Assembly (NCBI GenBank): GCA_029953675.1
Contig: JAMWBK010000011.1
Coordinates: forward strand, 868,001-932,000
Direction of reading: 5' to 3'
DNA: 64,000 bases
Origin: Rhodosorus marinus
Lineage: Eukaryota > Rhodophyta > Stylonematophyceae > Stylonematales > Stylonemataceae
Part shown: piece by piece, positions 33,118 to 43,891 of the stretch
How the letters are laid out: each line of letters starts with the position of its first letter
How positions within the stretch are numbered: the stretch's first letter is position 1
Program-made: the position numbers and the translations under genes
Notes under the pieces: model-generated
The model's input: the letters and a program-made list of their open reading frames with translations, nothing else
What the model was told of the DNA's origin: nothing
The model's database searches: none

Positions 33118-34260
33118 ATGGCGTTTGTGGGTAGTATTGGGGTAGGTGGCGCCCGGGCTGGGCAGGGGCGGAGGTGTGTATCTATGAAGGTACAGACCAT
33201 GCCGACCGCTGTGCGGTTGCAGAGCTTGAGGTCGTCTGTAAATAGTCCTGTTGGAAAGGTCCGCAGCAGAGCTCCATGCAATGTAAATGACGCGCTGGAC
33301 TACTTGCTTAGTCGGGGTGTGAGGATTGACGCTGTGGAAGTGGGAAGGAGCGTAATGGACGTGTTGAGGGAGCTGCATGTAGAGGAAAGCACCGCCCTTG
33401 CTGGCTTGTTAAGGGGTATGCCCCTCACTGAAGTTGAAATTTCCAATATGTTTGGAGAGGAGACCCTTGAAGTTTGGAGAAGGGATAGAGAATTCTGCGG
33501 GATGATGCTTGCAAACCCTTTGGAAACGCCGAGACTTTCACTGGTGTCTATGATTGGCGACTTTCAATGCCTGGTCATTGAGCTCGCTCATGCAGTAGCT
33601 AGTCTACGACATCTTCCGATGAGTTCTTTGTCCAAGAAGACCAAGGAACATTTGCAGCAGATACTGAAAGTCCACGTCCCGTTGGCGGACACCCTGGGCC
33701 TGAAGGCGGTGCATGCGGAGCTCGAAGAACTGGCGTTTATGCACCTTTACCCGAAGGAGTACGACCAAATGTGCGTGCTTGTCGGGGAGCGGTTGGAAAA
33801 GTACGGAACTTTGTTGGGAGACACAATCAGGGAGATGGAGCTTGCGCTGGCAAATCTACCGCAGTTCCAGAAGGTATCATCATTCCGCGTGTACGGCCGT
33901 ATCAAAAACTGCTTCTCGATTTACCGAAAGATGATGAGCAAGGAACTCAAGTTTGAAGAGGTTATGGACTTCGTAGCGCTTCGAGTCATCCTGAACCCGA
34001 AGACCGGTGTTTCTGAACAAGAGGCGTGCGAACGGGTGATGCGAGAGGTGACGAAGCGCTGGAAGACCGTGGAAGGCACAACCAGGGACTACATCAGCCA
34101 TCCGAAGGATAACGGATACCAGTCCCTGCATACCACGATTCTGCCAGAGGGCCTCCCAATGGAGGTCCAGGTTCGCACGGAAAGAATGCACGAGTGCTCT
34201 GAAATCGGCAGTGCTGCCCACTACAACTACAAGTTCGAGGGCCTGCACCAGCTGATCTAG
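33118..34260 (+). CDS. Short RelA/SpoT homologue, predicted (p)ppGpp synthetase
   Basis: 380 residues from the ATG at 33118. The upstream frame is open but has no ATG. MAFVGSIGVGGARAGQGRR and the next 20 residues resemble a plastid transit peptide. About residues 75-230 correspond to the HD hydrolase region (ETLEVWRRDRE, ILKVHVPLADTLGLKAVHAE, HLYPKEY). However, the His-Asp and Glu-Asp catalytic pairs are not seen where the family has HDxxED; that stretch reads TALAGLLRGMPLTEVEI. The synthetase domain is intact: VYGRIKNCFSIYRKM (near 257), DYISHPKDNGYQSLHTT (near 324), MEVQVRTERMHECSEIGSAA (near 350). No TGS or ACT domain follows, so it is shorter than bacterial RelA. It likely makes (p)ppGpp in the plastid stringent response without hydrolysing it. 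Confidence 0.88.
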   Translation: MAFVGSIGVGGARAGQGRRCVSMKVQTMPTAVRLQSLRSSVNSPVGKVRSRAPCNVNDALDYLLSRGVRIDAVEVGRSVMDVLRELHVEESTALAGLLRGMPLTEVEISNMFGEETLEVWRRDREFCGMMLANPLETPRLSLVSMIGDFQCLVIELAHAVASLRHLPMSSLSKKTKEHLQQILKVHVPLADTLGLKAVHAELEELAFMHLYPKEYDQMCVLVGERLEKYGTLLGDTIREMELALANLPQFQKVSSFRVYGRIKNCFSIYRKMMSKELKFEEVMDFVALRVILNPKTGVSEQEACERVMREVTKRWKTVEGTTRDYISHPKDNGYQSLHTTILPEGLPMEVQVRTERMHECSEIGSAAHYNYKFEGLHQLI

Positions 34261-35440
34261 CTCGTCTGTATGTTGTTTACACAAAGTATATACTTGCACA
34301 CAACGCAGAAATGATTAGTTTATTTTGCTATATAGAATGATTGATACGCCGACCTATGCACAAGCTGCAATGTTTTTAGTGGTCCTGGCTTGCACATAGT
34401 TATTGAACAAAAGAAAGTGGAAAGATCCTTTAATGGAATAAAACAGTTTTTCAAGTACAGCCAAACTTGCTTCCAATCCCAAACCGTTACAAAATTCTGC
34501 CAACCTCAAGAACGGATAGTCTCAATTCCAAACTCTGCAGCTACACCCAAAGACCCGGAGTCGCACTGGAAACCCAGTACAGTAGCATTGCAAGGAACTC
34601 AAGCAATGCGGTCAGCTCATGTGGACAAGGACCGTCCTCCCTCAGAAATGCAGTGGTCGACATCACTAAACTAGCTCTAGCTTCCGACTAACTAACCACC
34701 CCTGGCCACTCAATGCATCAAGAACATAGTCCAATTCCTGCAACTCCCGTGACCTCAAAACCGCACATGCGAAAACACACAAGACCAGCTAGCGTTTTTC
34801 CAGACCATCGCCAGCGCTTTTCCAGGCCATCGCCAGCGCAGCTTTCCGAAATTTTTCAAACGCGTTTGCCGCGATGACAGTCCGCTACATCCAGACATAC
34901 GAAAACCTACTGATTCACCTTTTTGGACATTCCCACAGAACCTATCAACAACAAAACACTCACATGTCATTTCTGCACGAACGAGATTCTTCATCGGCCC
35001 CATTGCTTGCAGTGCAAGAGGTAAGGAGCATAACGATTTCCCAGATTTCGATCCAGTTTCCTATATAACCTAGAATATGGTAAGCAAGTTCTCAATGAGC
35101 CTCGATTCTGTTCAGTATACCAGATTATGGTATCACAGCTGATATTGAACTAGAATATGGCAAAAGAAGTCCACTGAGGGCCATTTTTCAGCATACCAGA
35201 TTACGGTATTATTACTGATGAATAAACCAGAATATGATAAAAAAGTGCTCACATTAAGCTCCGATTCTGTTCAGGATACCAGATTACGGTATTGTTGCTG
35301 ATAATGAACTAGAATCTGATACGCGTTTGGGAAATGCAAATGTCTTGGTTTCAAAGAGCTGTTGAGATCCGTTAGGGAGTGGGGCGGTCGTGTGTGCTTT
35401 CTGAAGGAACAGGAGAAGGTGGAAAACCTTTCATCTGGGA
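34261..35440. other. Intergenic region with 80-bp tandem repeats
   Basis: Contains the three-copy repeat at 35070-35320, which ends about 120 bp before the ferredoxin-TPR start. No gene is supported. Confidence 0.55.
35070..35320. repeat. About 80-bp tandem repeat, three copies plus a partial fourth
   Basis: Units start at 35070, 35150, 35227 and 35309 with CTAGAATATGG-like heads. Each full unit carries ATACCAGATTA[TC]GGTAT, whose ATACC/GGTAT ends form a small palindrome. Copies differ by scattered substitutions. The array sits in the probable promoter region of the gene starting at 35441. Confidence 0.8.
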
Positions 35441-36407
35441 ATGGCAGGGTTCGTAGTGAGTGTCACATCGGGATTCAGACGAGAGGTGCCTGTGTGCCGT
35501 GAGGCGACGTCGGGTTCATCCGAGGGCCCGTCTGTTGCCTCATTGGAGGATTCGTCTGGGCTGTCGTCGCGATTGACTGGGGTGAGGGTGAAGTTTGGGG
35601 TTTGCGCTGGAGTTGCTTGCACGCAGGATGGTTCGAAGGCGCTCCTCGACATGTTTAAAGTACTTGAGGAAGATACGCCGGAAGAGTTGTCTGTTGAGGC
35701 CTGTGGCTGCCTCGGAATGGTGATTGAGATCGTAGATACAATTTTGCATGTTTTTACTTCTAGGCAGCGAGCAACTCAGGCAAATTTCGTGTTCATCCTT
35801 ATTGAATAGTGCGGTGAGGGCCCGAACGTCATAGACTTGAATTCCCGTACTTTTCACAAAAGGTTGCAAACTCCCGACGAAGCACTCGCCCTCCTCGGAG
35901 GGATCTCGATTTCGCCGGAGTTGTCCGAAGCTTTCCTCATCAAGCACAGAGGAAACCTTGAGATGTCAGAATCAAGGCCGCAGGATGCGATACAGTCATA
36001 CACTGAAGCTCTGCGATTGCTCGGTGACAGGCAAGGAGAAGTCTTCGATCAGGTACGAGCAGCCCCGAACTGGATAACCTTGTTCCCTTGAGCTACATCT
36101 CAGCAGGCTAGGTACACGCGCTGTTCACTAGGTCCGCCTTGCGATTCTGTCGAATCGTTCGGCTGCTCGGCTGGAGCAAGAAGACACTGATGGTGCTGAA
36201 ACCGACGCTGGTGATGCCATCGATATCTTCCCAGCCTACGCACCGGCCTGGAGGAGGCTGGGCGATGTCCACACCAAGAAAAAAGAGGTCGAGTCTGCCA
36301 TCAGGGCGTACGAGACGGCCTCAAAGCTGGATCCAAAAAGCTCCAAGGAGATGGAGAAACGAATTAGCAAAGCGAGGAGGCTGAACAAGCGCTTTGGTCT
36401 GTTCTGA
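35441..36407 (+). CDS. Thioredoxin-like [2Fe-2S] ferredoxin domain protein with TPR repeats
   Basis: Three phase-0 exons: 35441-35719, 35810-36052 and 36132-36407, 265 residues. The first 45 residues are Ser-rich and could be a plastid transit peptide. The ferredoxin-like domain has VRVKFGVCAGVACTQDGS and, across the first intron, EACGCLGMCGEGPNVID, supplying the four cysteines of the thioredoxin-like [2Fe-2S] fold. From about residue 130 two or three TPR-like helices follow (AFLIKHRGNLEMSESRPQDA, AILSNRSAARLEQED, PAWRRLGDVHTKKKEVESAI), giving a protein-interaction surface. Plants have plastid proteins with a related layout. A redox or cluster role in the plastid is inferred. The 80-bp repeats lie just upstream, and the gene converges on the KLHDC4-like gene, 78 bp away. 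Confidence 0.85.
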
Positions 36408-36410
36408 GTC

Positions 36411-36477
36411 CTAGTCCTTCCAGTTGTACAACTTCAGTTCCGAGTCCTAGGACTAGTCCTTCCAGTTGTACAACTTC
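36411..36477. repeat. 25-bp direct repeat with internal palindrome between convergent genes
   Basis: An identical 25-bp segment occurs at 36411-36435 and 36453-36477. It contains the perfect palindrome AGTTGTACAACT. It fills the 78-bp gap between two convergent stop codons, so it lies in both 3' untranslated regions. Confidence 0.8.
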
Positions 36478-36485
36478 TGCAAATA

Positions 36486-38755
36486 CTATCTTCGATTTTT
36501 TTGTCTTCGGATGTCCCCCTCCTTCTTCGCATGTCTCTCCTCAGCCTCCTGCTCTTCCCTGAAGAACTCTTCCAGCTCCTCGAGCTCCCTGAGCGTGGGC
36601 TTGATCTCATCGTAGCGCTGACGGGCCCACTGAAACGCAACACGGCGGTTCTCCTTGCCTGTCGTTTCCGTAGCTTCGTAGACCTCCTGCATCCAATGGA
36701 GCTTTGTGCGCTCGAAGAATACCTGCAGAGAGAAGAAGAATGGGTTTGACAGCATCTGTAAGAACCGCTGCTGCCCCATGAATTCCCCGTCCATCGTACT
36801 GCTTCCACCCTCGTACCTTGAGCGTCTCACCAACTCTAGGCGTCCACGCATCGTCCTCAGTCACAAGCTTCTTCTCAAGCTTACTTCGCCTATTCTTTCT
36901 CTGCTCCTTCTTCTCCTCCGCTTCCTCATCGTCCTCGCTCTCATCTGCATCCTCGTCTCCCTCCTCAGCAAAGTCCGATGCGCCATCTCCACTTTCAGCC
37001 ATGTTGTCTGATCCTGATTCTTCCCCAGAGTCCGAAGCGTTCCACTCCATGTGTTTCTGGTTCAGCGCTTTTACGAGTTGATATTCGTCCAACTTTCCAA
37101 GGTCCACGGTCCTGGGCGATGATTTCGACGTCTGAGCAGTGACTGCTTTTTTCCCCCTCAACGGACTTGGCCAAAGTACAGAAAACCCTTACCATATATC
37201 ATCCAGCGTAACCTCTTGCTCAGCTTTCTCGTAGAGCCCGCCGTAGACCACCAGCTTGGAGTTTTTAACGAGAGCTATTGCGCTGCCGAAGCGCCCGACG
37301 GGTTTATTTTCATCCTCGAACGTCTCCTCGTCCTCGTCCTCGCCTTCATCGTCATCCTCGTCTGCATCTTCGGTCACGTCCTCCATAACCTCATCTTGCG
37401 GATCAGGTTCGGCCTCCGCGTCGGCATGTTTCGCCCGCCTTCGCCTTCGTTTCACCTGCTTCTTCTTCCTCAGGGTCATCGGATACCACCTGAACACGAA
37501 GAGAAAACCGCAGTTCCAAAATTTCAACGACCTCGTGAGCCCCATCCTTCGTCGTTGAGAGCAGCAAGGTTCTTACTTCTTCCGGGCAATATTGTAAGCA
37601 AACAGGTCGTTGTAAAACGTGCTCCGAAGACTCTCTTCTGTTTCTTCATCCTCGACACCTCCGAACGTAACCAGCTGGTTTTTGTACAGCACCATACCAA
37701 ACCCGCTCCTATTTGATGGCCCGTATCCACTTCGCTTTAGCTTTTCCCACCTGATTGATAGGGCAAGAGTCCTCGTCCTGAGTGCTTGAGCTGCTGCCTG
37801 CCGCTCGCCTGGCTTTAGCATGTACCAAGACCTACCTCTTTGACTCTGGATCGAACTTCCAGATCTCAGAATGCACGATACCGCGGCTAGTCGCTCCATC
37901 ATCAACCATCGGTTGATTTGCCCCAGCAACGCCTGCAAGGCGCTTCTTCTCCTTGTGTGACATGGGCTTGGCGCCTTTGAGCTTCTCCTTGCAGTATCCA
38001 CCATAGAGTATTATCGCTTCGCCCGTGGAAACCCAGCAGTAGCCGCTCCTTGGAGAAGGACAGTTGCCCGTCACCTCGATCTTGACCCATTTGAGCTCGT
38101 CAAGCTTGAGATCGATCATGTACAGATCGTTGAGATACTTCATGTCACTGATGGTGTCGAAAAACCCGCCGAATACATAAAGCTTGTCCTTGCATACACA
38201 CATGCGATGACCAGATCTTGGGCTAGGACCTCCGCGAACATCAAGCTTGGTCCACGTGAAGTCGGACGTGTCCAGTCGCCACAAATCCCGGTAGTGGTAG
38301 AACTGCGTCTGCCTCGGTGACGAAAACTCTCCTCCAAATATGTACATGAACGATTTATGTACAGTCGCCGCATGCGAGCTTCTGGGCGGAGGCTGGTTCC
38401 TGCTCCTGTACTTGGTCCATGCCTCTTTATCAAGCGAGAATCTGTAGAGGTCCGCGTAGAAAAACGTCGTGGTTCCGTCGAACTTTTCACCCCCAAAGAT
38501 GATCAGCTCCGAATCCTTGAGTGGATTCGACACCATCGTAAAGTTGACCCTAGGGGTAGGACCTTCAGTTTCGGAGACATCAACAGCCAGCTGCTCCATC
38601 TCCGCCGCGATGATCTCCTCAAGTAGTTCCTCGACATCCTTCTCCCCACTCTTCTCCTTGGCCTTTTTCGCTCGTTTCGCCTCCTTCTTGGCGGTCTTTT
38701 CAAGCGTCTTCGCCTTTCCAAGACCTTTCTTCTTATTCTTATCCTTCTTACCCAT
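36486..38755 (-). CDS. KLHDC4: KLHDC4-like kelch-repeat protein
   Basis: Five exons on the minus strand: 38755-37836, 37750-37577, 37489-37193, 37111-36817 and 36722-36486, 640 residues. It starts with a Lys-rich segment (MGKKDKNKKKGLGKAK) and a coiled acidic stretch. Kelch repeats follow: LIIFGGEKFDG, FMYIFGGEFSSP, LYVFGGFFDTI, IILYGGYCKEK, LVTFGGVEDEE and LVVYGGLYEK. LDDIWTVDLGKLDEY spans the third intron and the acceptor there was chosen to restore it. Two acidic tracts (exons 3 and 4) and the C-terminal FFERTKLHWMQEVYE block complete the eukaryotic KLHDC4 layout. The orthologue's molecular role is poorly defined; a nuclear or nucleolar interaction protein is likely. It is longer than the human protein because of the acidic inserts. 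Introns are 81-94 nt with consistent phases. Confidence 0.88.
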
Positions 38756-40282
38756 CGTTCTTATCCTTTTCAATCCATCCAAGCTCCACTCAATCCCACC
38801 GCCACCACACCCAATGACCCTCTCCATCCCCACGACGCTCATCAAGCATCACAAAATATCTCCAACCCTAATAATCCAATAGAAACACTTAAAATGAACC
38901 TAAACGACTCTGACAGTATTTTAAGATATATAATTGGATTCTTTTTATCCAATTAAAACACTTACGTAGCGTCTTAAGCTTTTTATCATTAATCATTATA
39001 ACCAAAGAACTTAATTGTTTTAAGAAATAAATTAATTTGGTCAGTCAGTTCATCAATCGCGATCCACGCGGTCTGTCTCTGCCTCAATAGCAACTGAACT
39101 GAACTGAGGTCTATCTTGAATGCGATCTGATCTCACTATACTGGGCTATGGGTGGTTCAAGCATCGTCGGATAGGTCAACAACGCTTTTTTATCATGGAT
39201 AGCCCACGCGCGACGCCTGGGACAGCTGCGGTCACAAAACCATGAGGAGTCTCTACGGGATACAAAGACAAAAAGGGATGTGTTTTGGAGTCCGACTTTT
39301 TATCCCTTGTACCCGAATACAGCGTATCATCTTACAAGAATTGCCAACCAGCGGGAGTATGAGGAGAAGGCACTGTTCTTCAAACAGCTGTTCGCCCACC
39401 AAACCTCCCAAACTCTTTCACGGGGCTAGTCTGCAAAACACATAATATCACCGGTGTTGTGTGGAAAAGTCCTCTTTGAAGTGATGAAGACACCAACGCA
39501 GACTACGTTATTTGGGGCCGGCGTTGTCGTTTCAAGTTCGATGAAACTGACCCTGCAGGTATTTTCAGGGAAACTCAATCCATTATCCGTGCGAGGGGGG
39601 AAGGTCCCTTCGGAAAAGACTGGAACGCTTGAAGTATCCCACCAGCGTTCCAGTCTTGTCCCCAAGAACGCATCCATTCCTCGCCCCAGCACCGAGAGGG
39701 CGCGGCACGCGCGCAAACCATCTAAGTGTCACTATCATTCCCTTCCTCATCTTCCGATAAACCTTCAAAATAAATCCACAAAACATATTTCTACAAATGA
39801 AGCTTACGGAGAAATGCTCCTTGGGACATTCACTTGGGACGTGAACCGGTCCGATGCCCAATAAAAAACCAAATCTAACTGTCACCTGTGTTCCGTTCTC
39901 ATGCTTCAAATAAACCAAGAATCGAAGTCTAAAACAAACTTTACAAAGATGAAGCTTAGATGAAGACATTCGTGTTTGGGACAGTTTTGTCTGACATGAA
40001 CGGAGGTGAGCCACCAGATTTTGTTTCAGTGGGGACGTTCGCTTAGGAGCGTTTTGGCAATGGAGGAGAGAGAAGCGTGGAGAAGGCCTAGTTGTGGATT
40101 GAGGGAGAGCAAGAGGCAGATGTGGGAAGGGGGTGGGTAGGGTTAAGGGGCGGGTCTTATTGTTATGCGTTTGATGAAATGAATGAGTGGAGAGCTTGGA
40201 GCTAGTTCTTGAGGGAATGAATTTGTAAAGGGAGGACGAGTGGGAGGGAGGGATTTGGGTGGTAATGGATTGTGAGCTGTAG
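38756..40282. other. Divergent intergenic region between KLHDC4-like and mTERF genes
   Basis: About 1.5 kb expected to hold both promoters. It contains a 14-bp inverted repeat (39616-39657) and an 84-codon stop-free stretch after a possible acceptor (39175-39429), discussed in the findings. No gene is firmly supported. Confidence 0.5.
39616..39657. repeat. 14-bp perfect inverted repeat
   Basis: AAGACTGGAACGCT at 39616-39629 pairs perfectly with 39644-39657 across a 14-base loop. It lies in the divergent intergenic region and has no known role. Confidence 0.6.
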
Positions 40283-41816
40283 ATGGGGTTGGGATTTCTG
40301 GTTTGGAGTGGTGGTGGGGGGGTTAGGGTTAGGAGCCGTCGTCGGTTGGTTGGGTGTTCCGTGGTAGCGCCTGCGGAGGAGCAGAGCGTGAGGTTGGCGC
40401 TGGGGAGGTTGAAGGTTGAGGTGCTTCCGGAGCCGCTAAAGTTTTCTTCGTCATGGAGGACGATGGTGGAGACGTTGGAGAGCATGGGATTGACTGGGGG
40501 GCGGCTGTCAAAGCTCCTGAGAAAACGGCCAGCGCTTTTGGAGCTGGACCCGATGGAGACGGTGATTCCTTTCGTTAGAACCGTCACGACGGTTTTGGAT
40601 TATGATACCAAAGGTGCTTCCATTCTGCTGTGCAAGAGACCGTCCCTAATGGACTACCCGGAGATAGCCGTCGCCGAAGTCCTTTCCCTTCTGCTGTCGC
40701 TCGGAATTGAAGAACGTCTCCTCAGGTTCCTCCTCCTAAGGTTTCCCGGCATCGCAGAAATCAACCCATCACAAGTGCGATCGTCGCTTAGGTGCCTCGT
40801 AAAGGACGCACACTTTGAGGTCAACGAGCTATGGCCTCTTATCAGAGAATCGCCGTGGGTAATGTGTTACGACGTCGAGACCGAAACTACTCCAGTCATC
40901 GAGTTCCTCGAGAAGATTGGCGTACAGAATGTGAAGCTTATCATTCAGACTGAGCCAAGGGTAAGGAAAGGAAGAACAAACTTTTCGAATCTTTACAAAG
41001 TCAAACTTCTCATCACGAGCCAAGCCACGGTTTTCGGGTTTTCGGATGCTGAAAGGAGCCTTTTGATTCCTTCTGTGATCGCTTTCGTAGGTGCTTGGAT
41101 GTTCTGTACCTGAACAGCTCGAACCAGTGTACAGATTGTTGTTATCAATTGGATTAAGTAGGAGAGCCATTCCTCTGGTTTTACAGCTCTTTCCTTCCGT
41201 TCTTATTGCGAGCATTGAGGAGAAGCTAGTGCCGAATCGCGACTACCTGATCTCCTTGGGGTTGACCCGGGGAGATGTGGCTCATATGGTTCGGGCATTT
41301 CCACAGATCTTGCTGATGGATACTGAGGAGGAGATGGCAGAGGTTGTAAGATTTTTGGTAGCAAAGGGAGTGGAAGATATCGCAGAGTTTGTCTTTAGGC
41401 TGCCGTCTGTTTTGTCGTACGATGTGAATTCGAATATTAAGCCCAAGCTGAGCTTGCTGGAACGGGTGGGATATGAGATGCGTCAGATTGTTGAGTTTCC
41501 GGGGTGTTTATCATTTTCTCTGGAGGACGTGATCATCCCCAGGATCGCATTTCTACGCTATCTCGGCGTGGACGTGAGTTCCATGCGACTGCCCATCGTC
41601 TTGGCTTGTAGCGAAGACCGTTTCTGCGAACGGGTGGCTTCAAGATCGACAAGCGAATTTCAAGATTTTTGTAGGGACTTGGCAGAGAAGAGAGGCGTGA
41701 ACCGTCATCCGGGAAAACGACGGAAGAGGAAGAGAAAAGGGAGGACAAGGAAGGACAACAGAGCGTTCCCAACGAGGTGCAGGTTCCCTATCAGAGAGTT
41801 GTGTTCTCAACGGTGA
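40283..41816 (+). CDS. mTERF-family organelle gene-expression protein
   Basis: Two exons, 40283-40960 and 41091-41816, joined in phase 0. The splice creates IIQTEPRVLGCSVPEQLEPV, the typical mTERF repeat edge. About ten helical mTERF repeats are visible, each with a Pro-containing turn (KRPALLELDP, KRPSLMDYP, RFPGIAEINP, LFPSVLIASIEEKL, AFPQILLMDTEE, RLPSVLSYDVNSNI). The last unit ends LPIVLACSEDRFCERV, the family's usual closing motif. The basic, acid-free N-terminus (RVRSRRRLVG) suggests an organelle transit peptide. mTERF proteins bind nucleic acid and act in plastid or mitochondrial transcription, splicing or ribosome assembly; which organelle is unclear. The 3' end is uncertain: after ERVASRS the annotated frame turns very basic, while another frame to 41929 looks more protein-like. 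Confidence 0.88.
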
Positions 41817-42154
41817 ACCGAGACAGCCTTGAAGCTTTGAGAGCAACGCACTTGCTGGACGCCCAAGAGGGATCCGTCTTCGGAGACGGAGCTGTTCCAT
41901 ACTACAGAGCTGGCTCTCAATTAGGATAGGAAAATGAACTAACTCTTTTCTTTTTTAACTATATTAAAAGCTGTGTGTAAATTGAGAATGATACGTTACA
42001 TAGCAGCGGGGGTGCTTTCACACTCATCGGTGATACGCACAGGCACTTCAAGAGAGGTCTACGGAAACCGAAGCGACCTTCAAGGTGATGAGCCTCGGCG
42101 TGACTGTTTTCGCCGGCTTGTTATTCATTTCGCGTACGCTATTCGGAGCGTTGC

Positions 42155-43162
42155 TCAGAGGCGTTGGGGAGACGCTGTGCTGCCGTCAAGTTGAAAGGTT
42201 CCATTGGGCCAGTACCTCAATTCGAGGGCATTCCAAGGAGATGGATCGGTGGCTGCTTTCGACACTCGCGTATTTCCTCGGTGGGTGAGATAATGTCCCT
42301 CGGGAACCACAGCCGAGGTCGCGAGGTCAACGACGGCTGCGGCGTTCTGTGGAGTGACGCATATGAGATCCTTTACCAATTCGACGGCGTCTCGCAGTGG
42401 CTTCGGTAGCGTGTTGCTCATGAGAGGAGACCAGATGAGTCCTGGATGGACATCCACGACATCGTATCCGTTCTCCCGAAGCGCCCGCGAGAAGTGGAGC
42501 AGGGCGAGCTTCGATGCTGCGTAGCTCCTTGAGCTATTTTGATTGTCTCCCACGAGCATGTCACCGGAAAGGGCGCGCAGGTGCGAGGACGAGCTGACGT
42601 TCACTATCCTACCTCTACGTCCCAGGCTCGGAAGAAGACCCCTGGTAAGCACGACGGTGCTAGAAAAGTTGATCCCAAAGATGCCGGGTGGAGACGCCGA
42701 AGCAGCGTTGTTCACTAGCAGCTTGATTTCGAACTTTTTCATAGACCGTAGAAAGCTCTCGATGCAGTCTCTGGATCTCAGTTCCAGCTCGTAGCACTGA
42801 TGATCGACTGACGTTCCACCCAGCTTCTTCAAAGCCCTCGAGCAGCGTTCGAGCTTGGTAGTAGTGAGGACCACACGATACCCCTTCGCCGCAAGCTGGC
42901 GACAGACCTAAGTCAACAAGACCGGAGCCCAGCAGCTTAGAGAAGACCAACAACGAAAACATCTTCAGAGAAGGCACTCCTCACGCACTGCCTCACCGAG
43001 AGTACCTGTTCCGCCGGTCACGATGGCGACAGGCCTGCCCTCAACCTGCCGCAGGATTGCGGAAGAACTGACCCGACTGCCTCCGAATAGATTCGATAAA
43101 ACCTCGCCCCCAACGTGTCGCGCCCATTGTCCATAAGCCCAAAGCCTGTCCAAGAAACTCAT
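42155..43162 (-). CDS. Short-chain dehydrogenase/reductase
   Basis: Two exons on the minus strand, 43162-42989 and 42907-42155, 308 residues. The splice joins VTGGTGTLGEA to VCRQLAAKGYRVVLTTTK, completing the NAD(P)-binding TGxxxGxG motif and the following helix. The donor is GTGCGT, weaker than others here. LLVNNAA is the NNAG-like motif, IVNVSSSSHL supplies the catalytic Ser region, and SYAASKLALLHF carries the YxxxK pair; VHPGLIWSPL follows. This is the classical SDR fold, nearest in layout to retinol-dehydrogenase or WWOX-like reductases that use NADP(H). Substrate cannot be deduced. The N-terminal 45 residues (MSFLDRLWAYGQWARHVGGE) are an extension that could be a membrane or organelle anchor. 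The 3' end faces the mTERF gene. Confidence 0.85.
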
Positions 43163-43335
43163 TCTGTTTACGCACGTCTTTCACAAGAGAGGCTGAAAAG
43201 TCAGACTTTCTAAATACTCTACCTGCCGACGTCCTTGACAAGCTCACGGCATCGCTACCGCCCCTACCGGATGAGCCAAGAGAGAAAGTTTCCCGACCTC
43301 CTCAAAGCAACTCGATAGGCGCGCTCTTCCTCTTT

Positions 43336-43891
43336 TCACTCGCCAACGGCTCCGTCGAGCCTGTTCACGAGCTCCACGATCGTAACCACTCGTCCACCCG
43401 CGCCCGCATGACGTACAGGTCTCACAGTCACCTCGGTAACGCTCGATAGAATGAAAGCACTGCTCCGGCGCACCCAACCCCTTCCAATCGAAACCAGAAC
43501 AGCTTTGGCGACCACTAGGAGAAGGCCATAGGACAGAGACGCGAATCGCACGACCTTCACCGCTGAGCAGGATGGCACTACTGCTGCGGCGATCTTGATC
43601 GTCAACAGAAACTGCAACTCAATCTCACAAGTGGGCCCTGTTTGGGAACGTTTTTCTCCTTGTTGCCTGCGGATATACTCTCCGCAGCCACGCAGGACCG
43701 CGTCAAAAACTCCATACAGAAACCACTCCAAGCGCGGAGCGCACCAATGACTAGTTCATTCAACCTGTGGGCAGAGGCACACCTGAGATTGGTCATGGCT
43801 GATGAGGATGCATCAAGCAGAAGGCGTGGGTCTGAATAGTCGGGCACATCTCCGGGTGTCACTCGAACCGCGCCAAGAAGCTCTTCCACAT
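43336..43891 (-). CDS. Unrecognised small protein upstream of the SDR gene
   Basis: The preferred model has two exons, 43891-43863 (MWKSFLARF) and 43750-43336, joined in phase 2 over a 112-nt intron, giving 147 residues. The second exon reads WFLYGVFDAVLRGCGEYIRR, then a hydrophobic-rich part (LQFLLTIKIAAAVVPS, LSYGLLLVVAKAVLVSIG) and ends near VVTIVELVNRLDGAVGE. A membrane-associated protein is possible. A competing model uses the reading frame VEELLGAVRVTPGDVPDYSD as first exon with a very short intron. No family was recognised. It lies on the same strand as, and about 170 bp upstream of, the SDR gene. A truncated copy of its middle part occurs at 43957-44035. Confidence 0.4.

Noticed and set aside
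39583-40587. 334-codon minus-strand open frame before and over the mTERF start
   Set aside because: Low-complexity Ser/Thr/Pro composition, no ATG-supported homology, and it overlaps the transit-peptide region of a clear gene.
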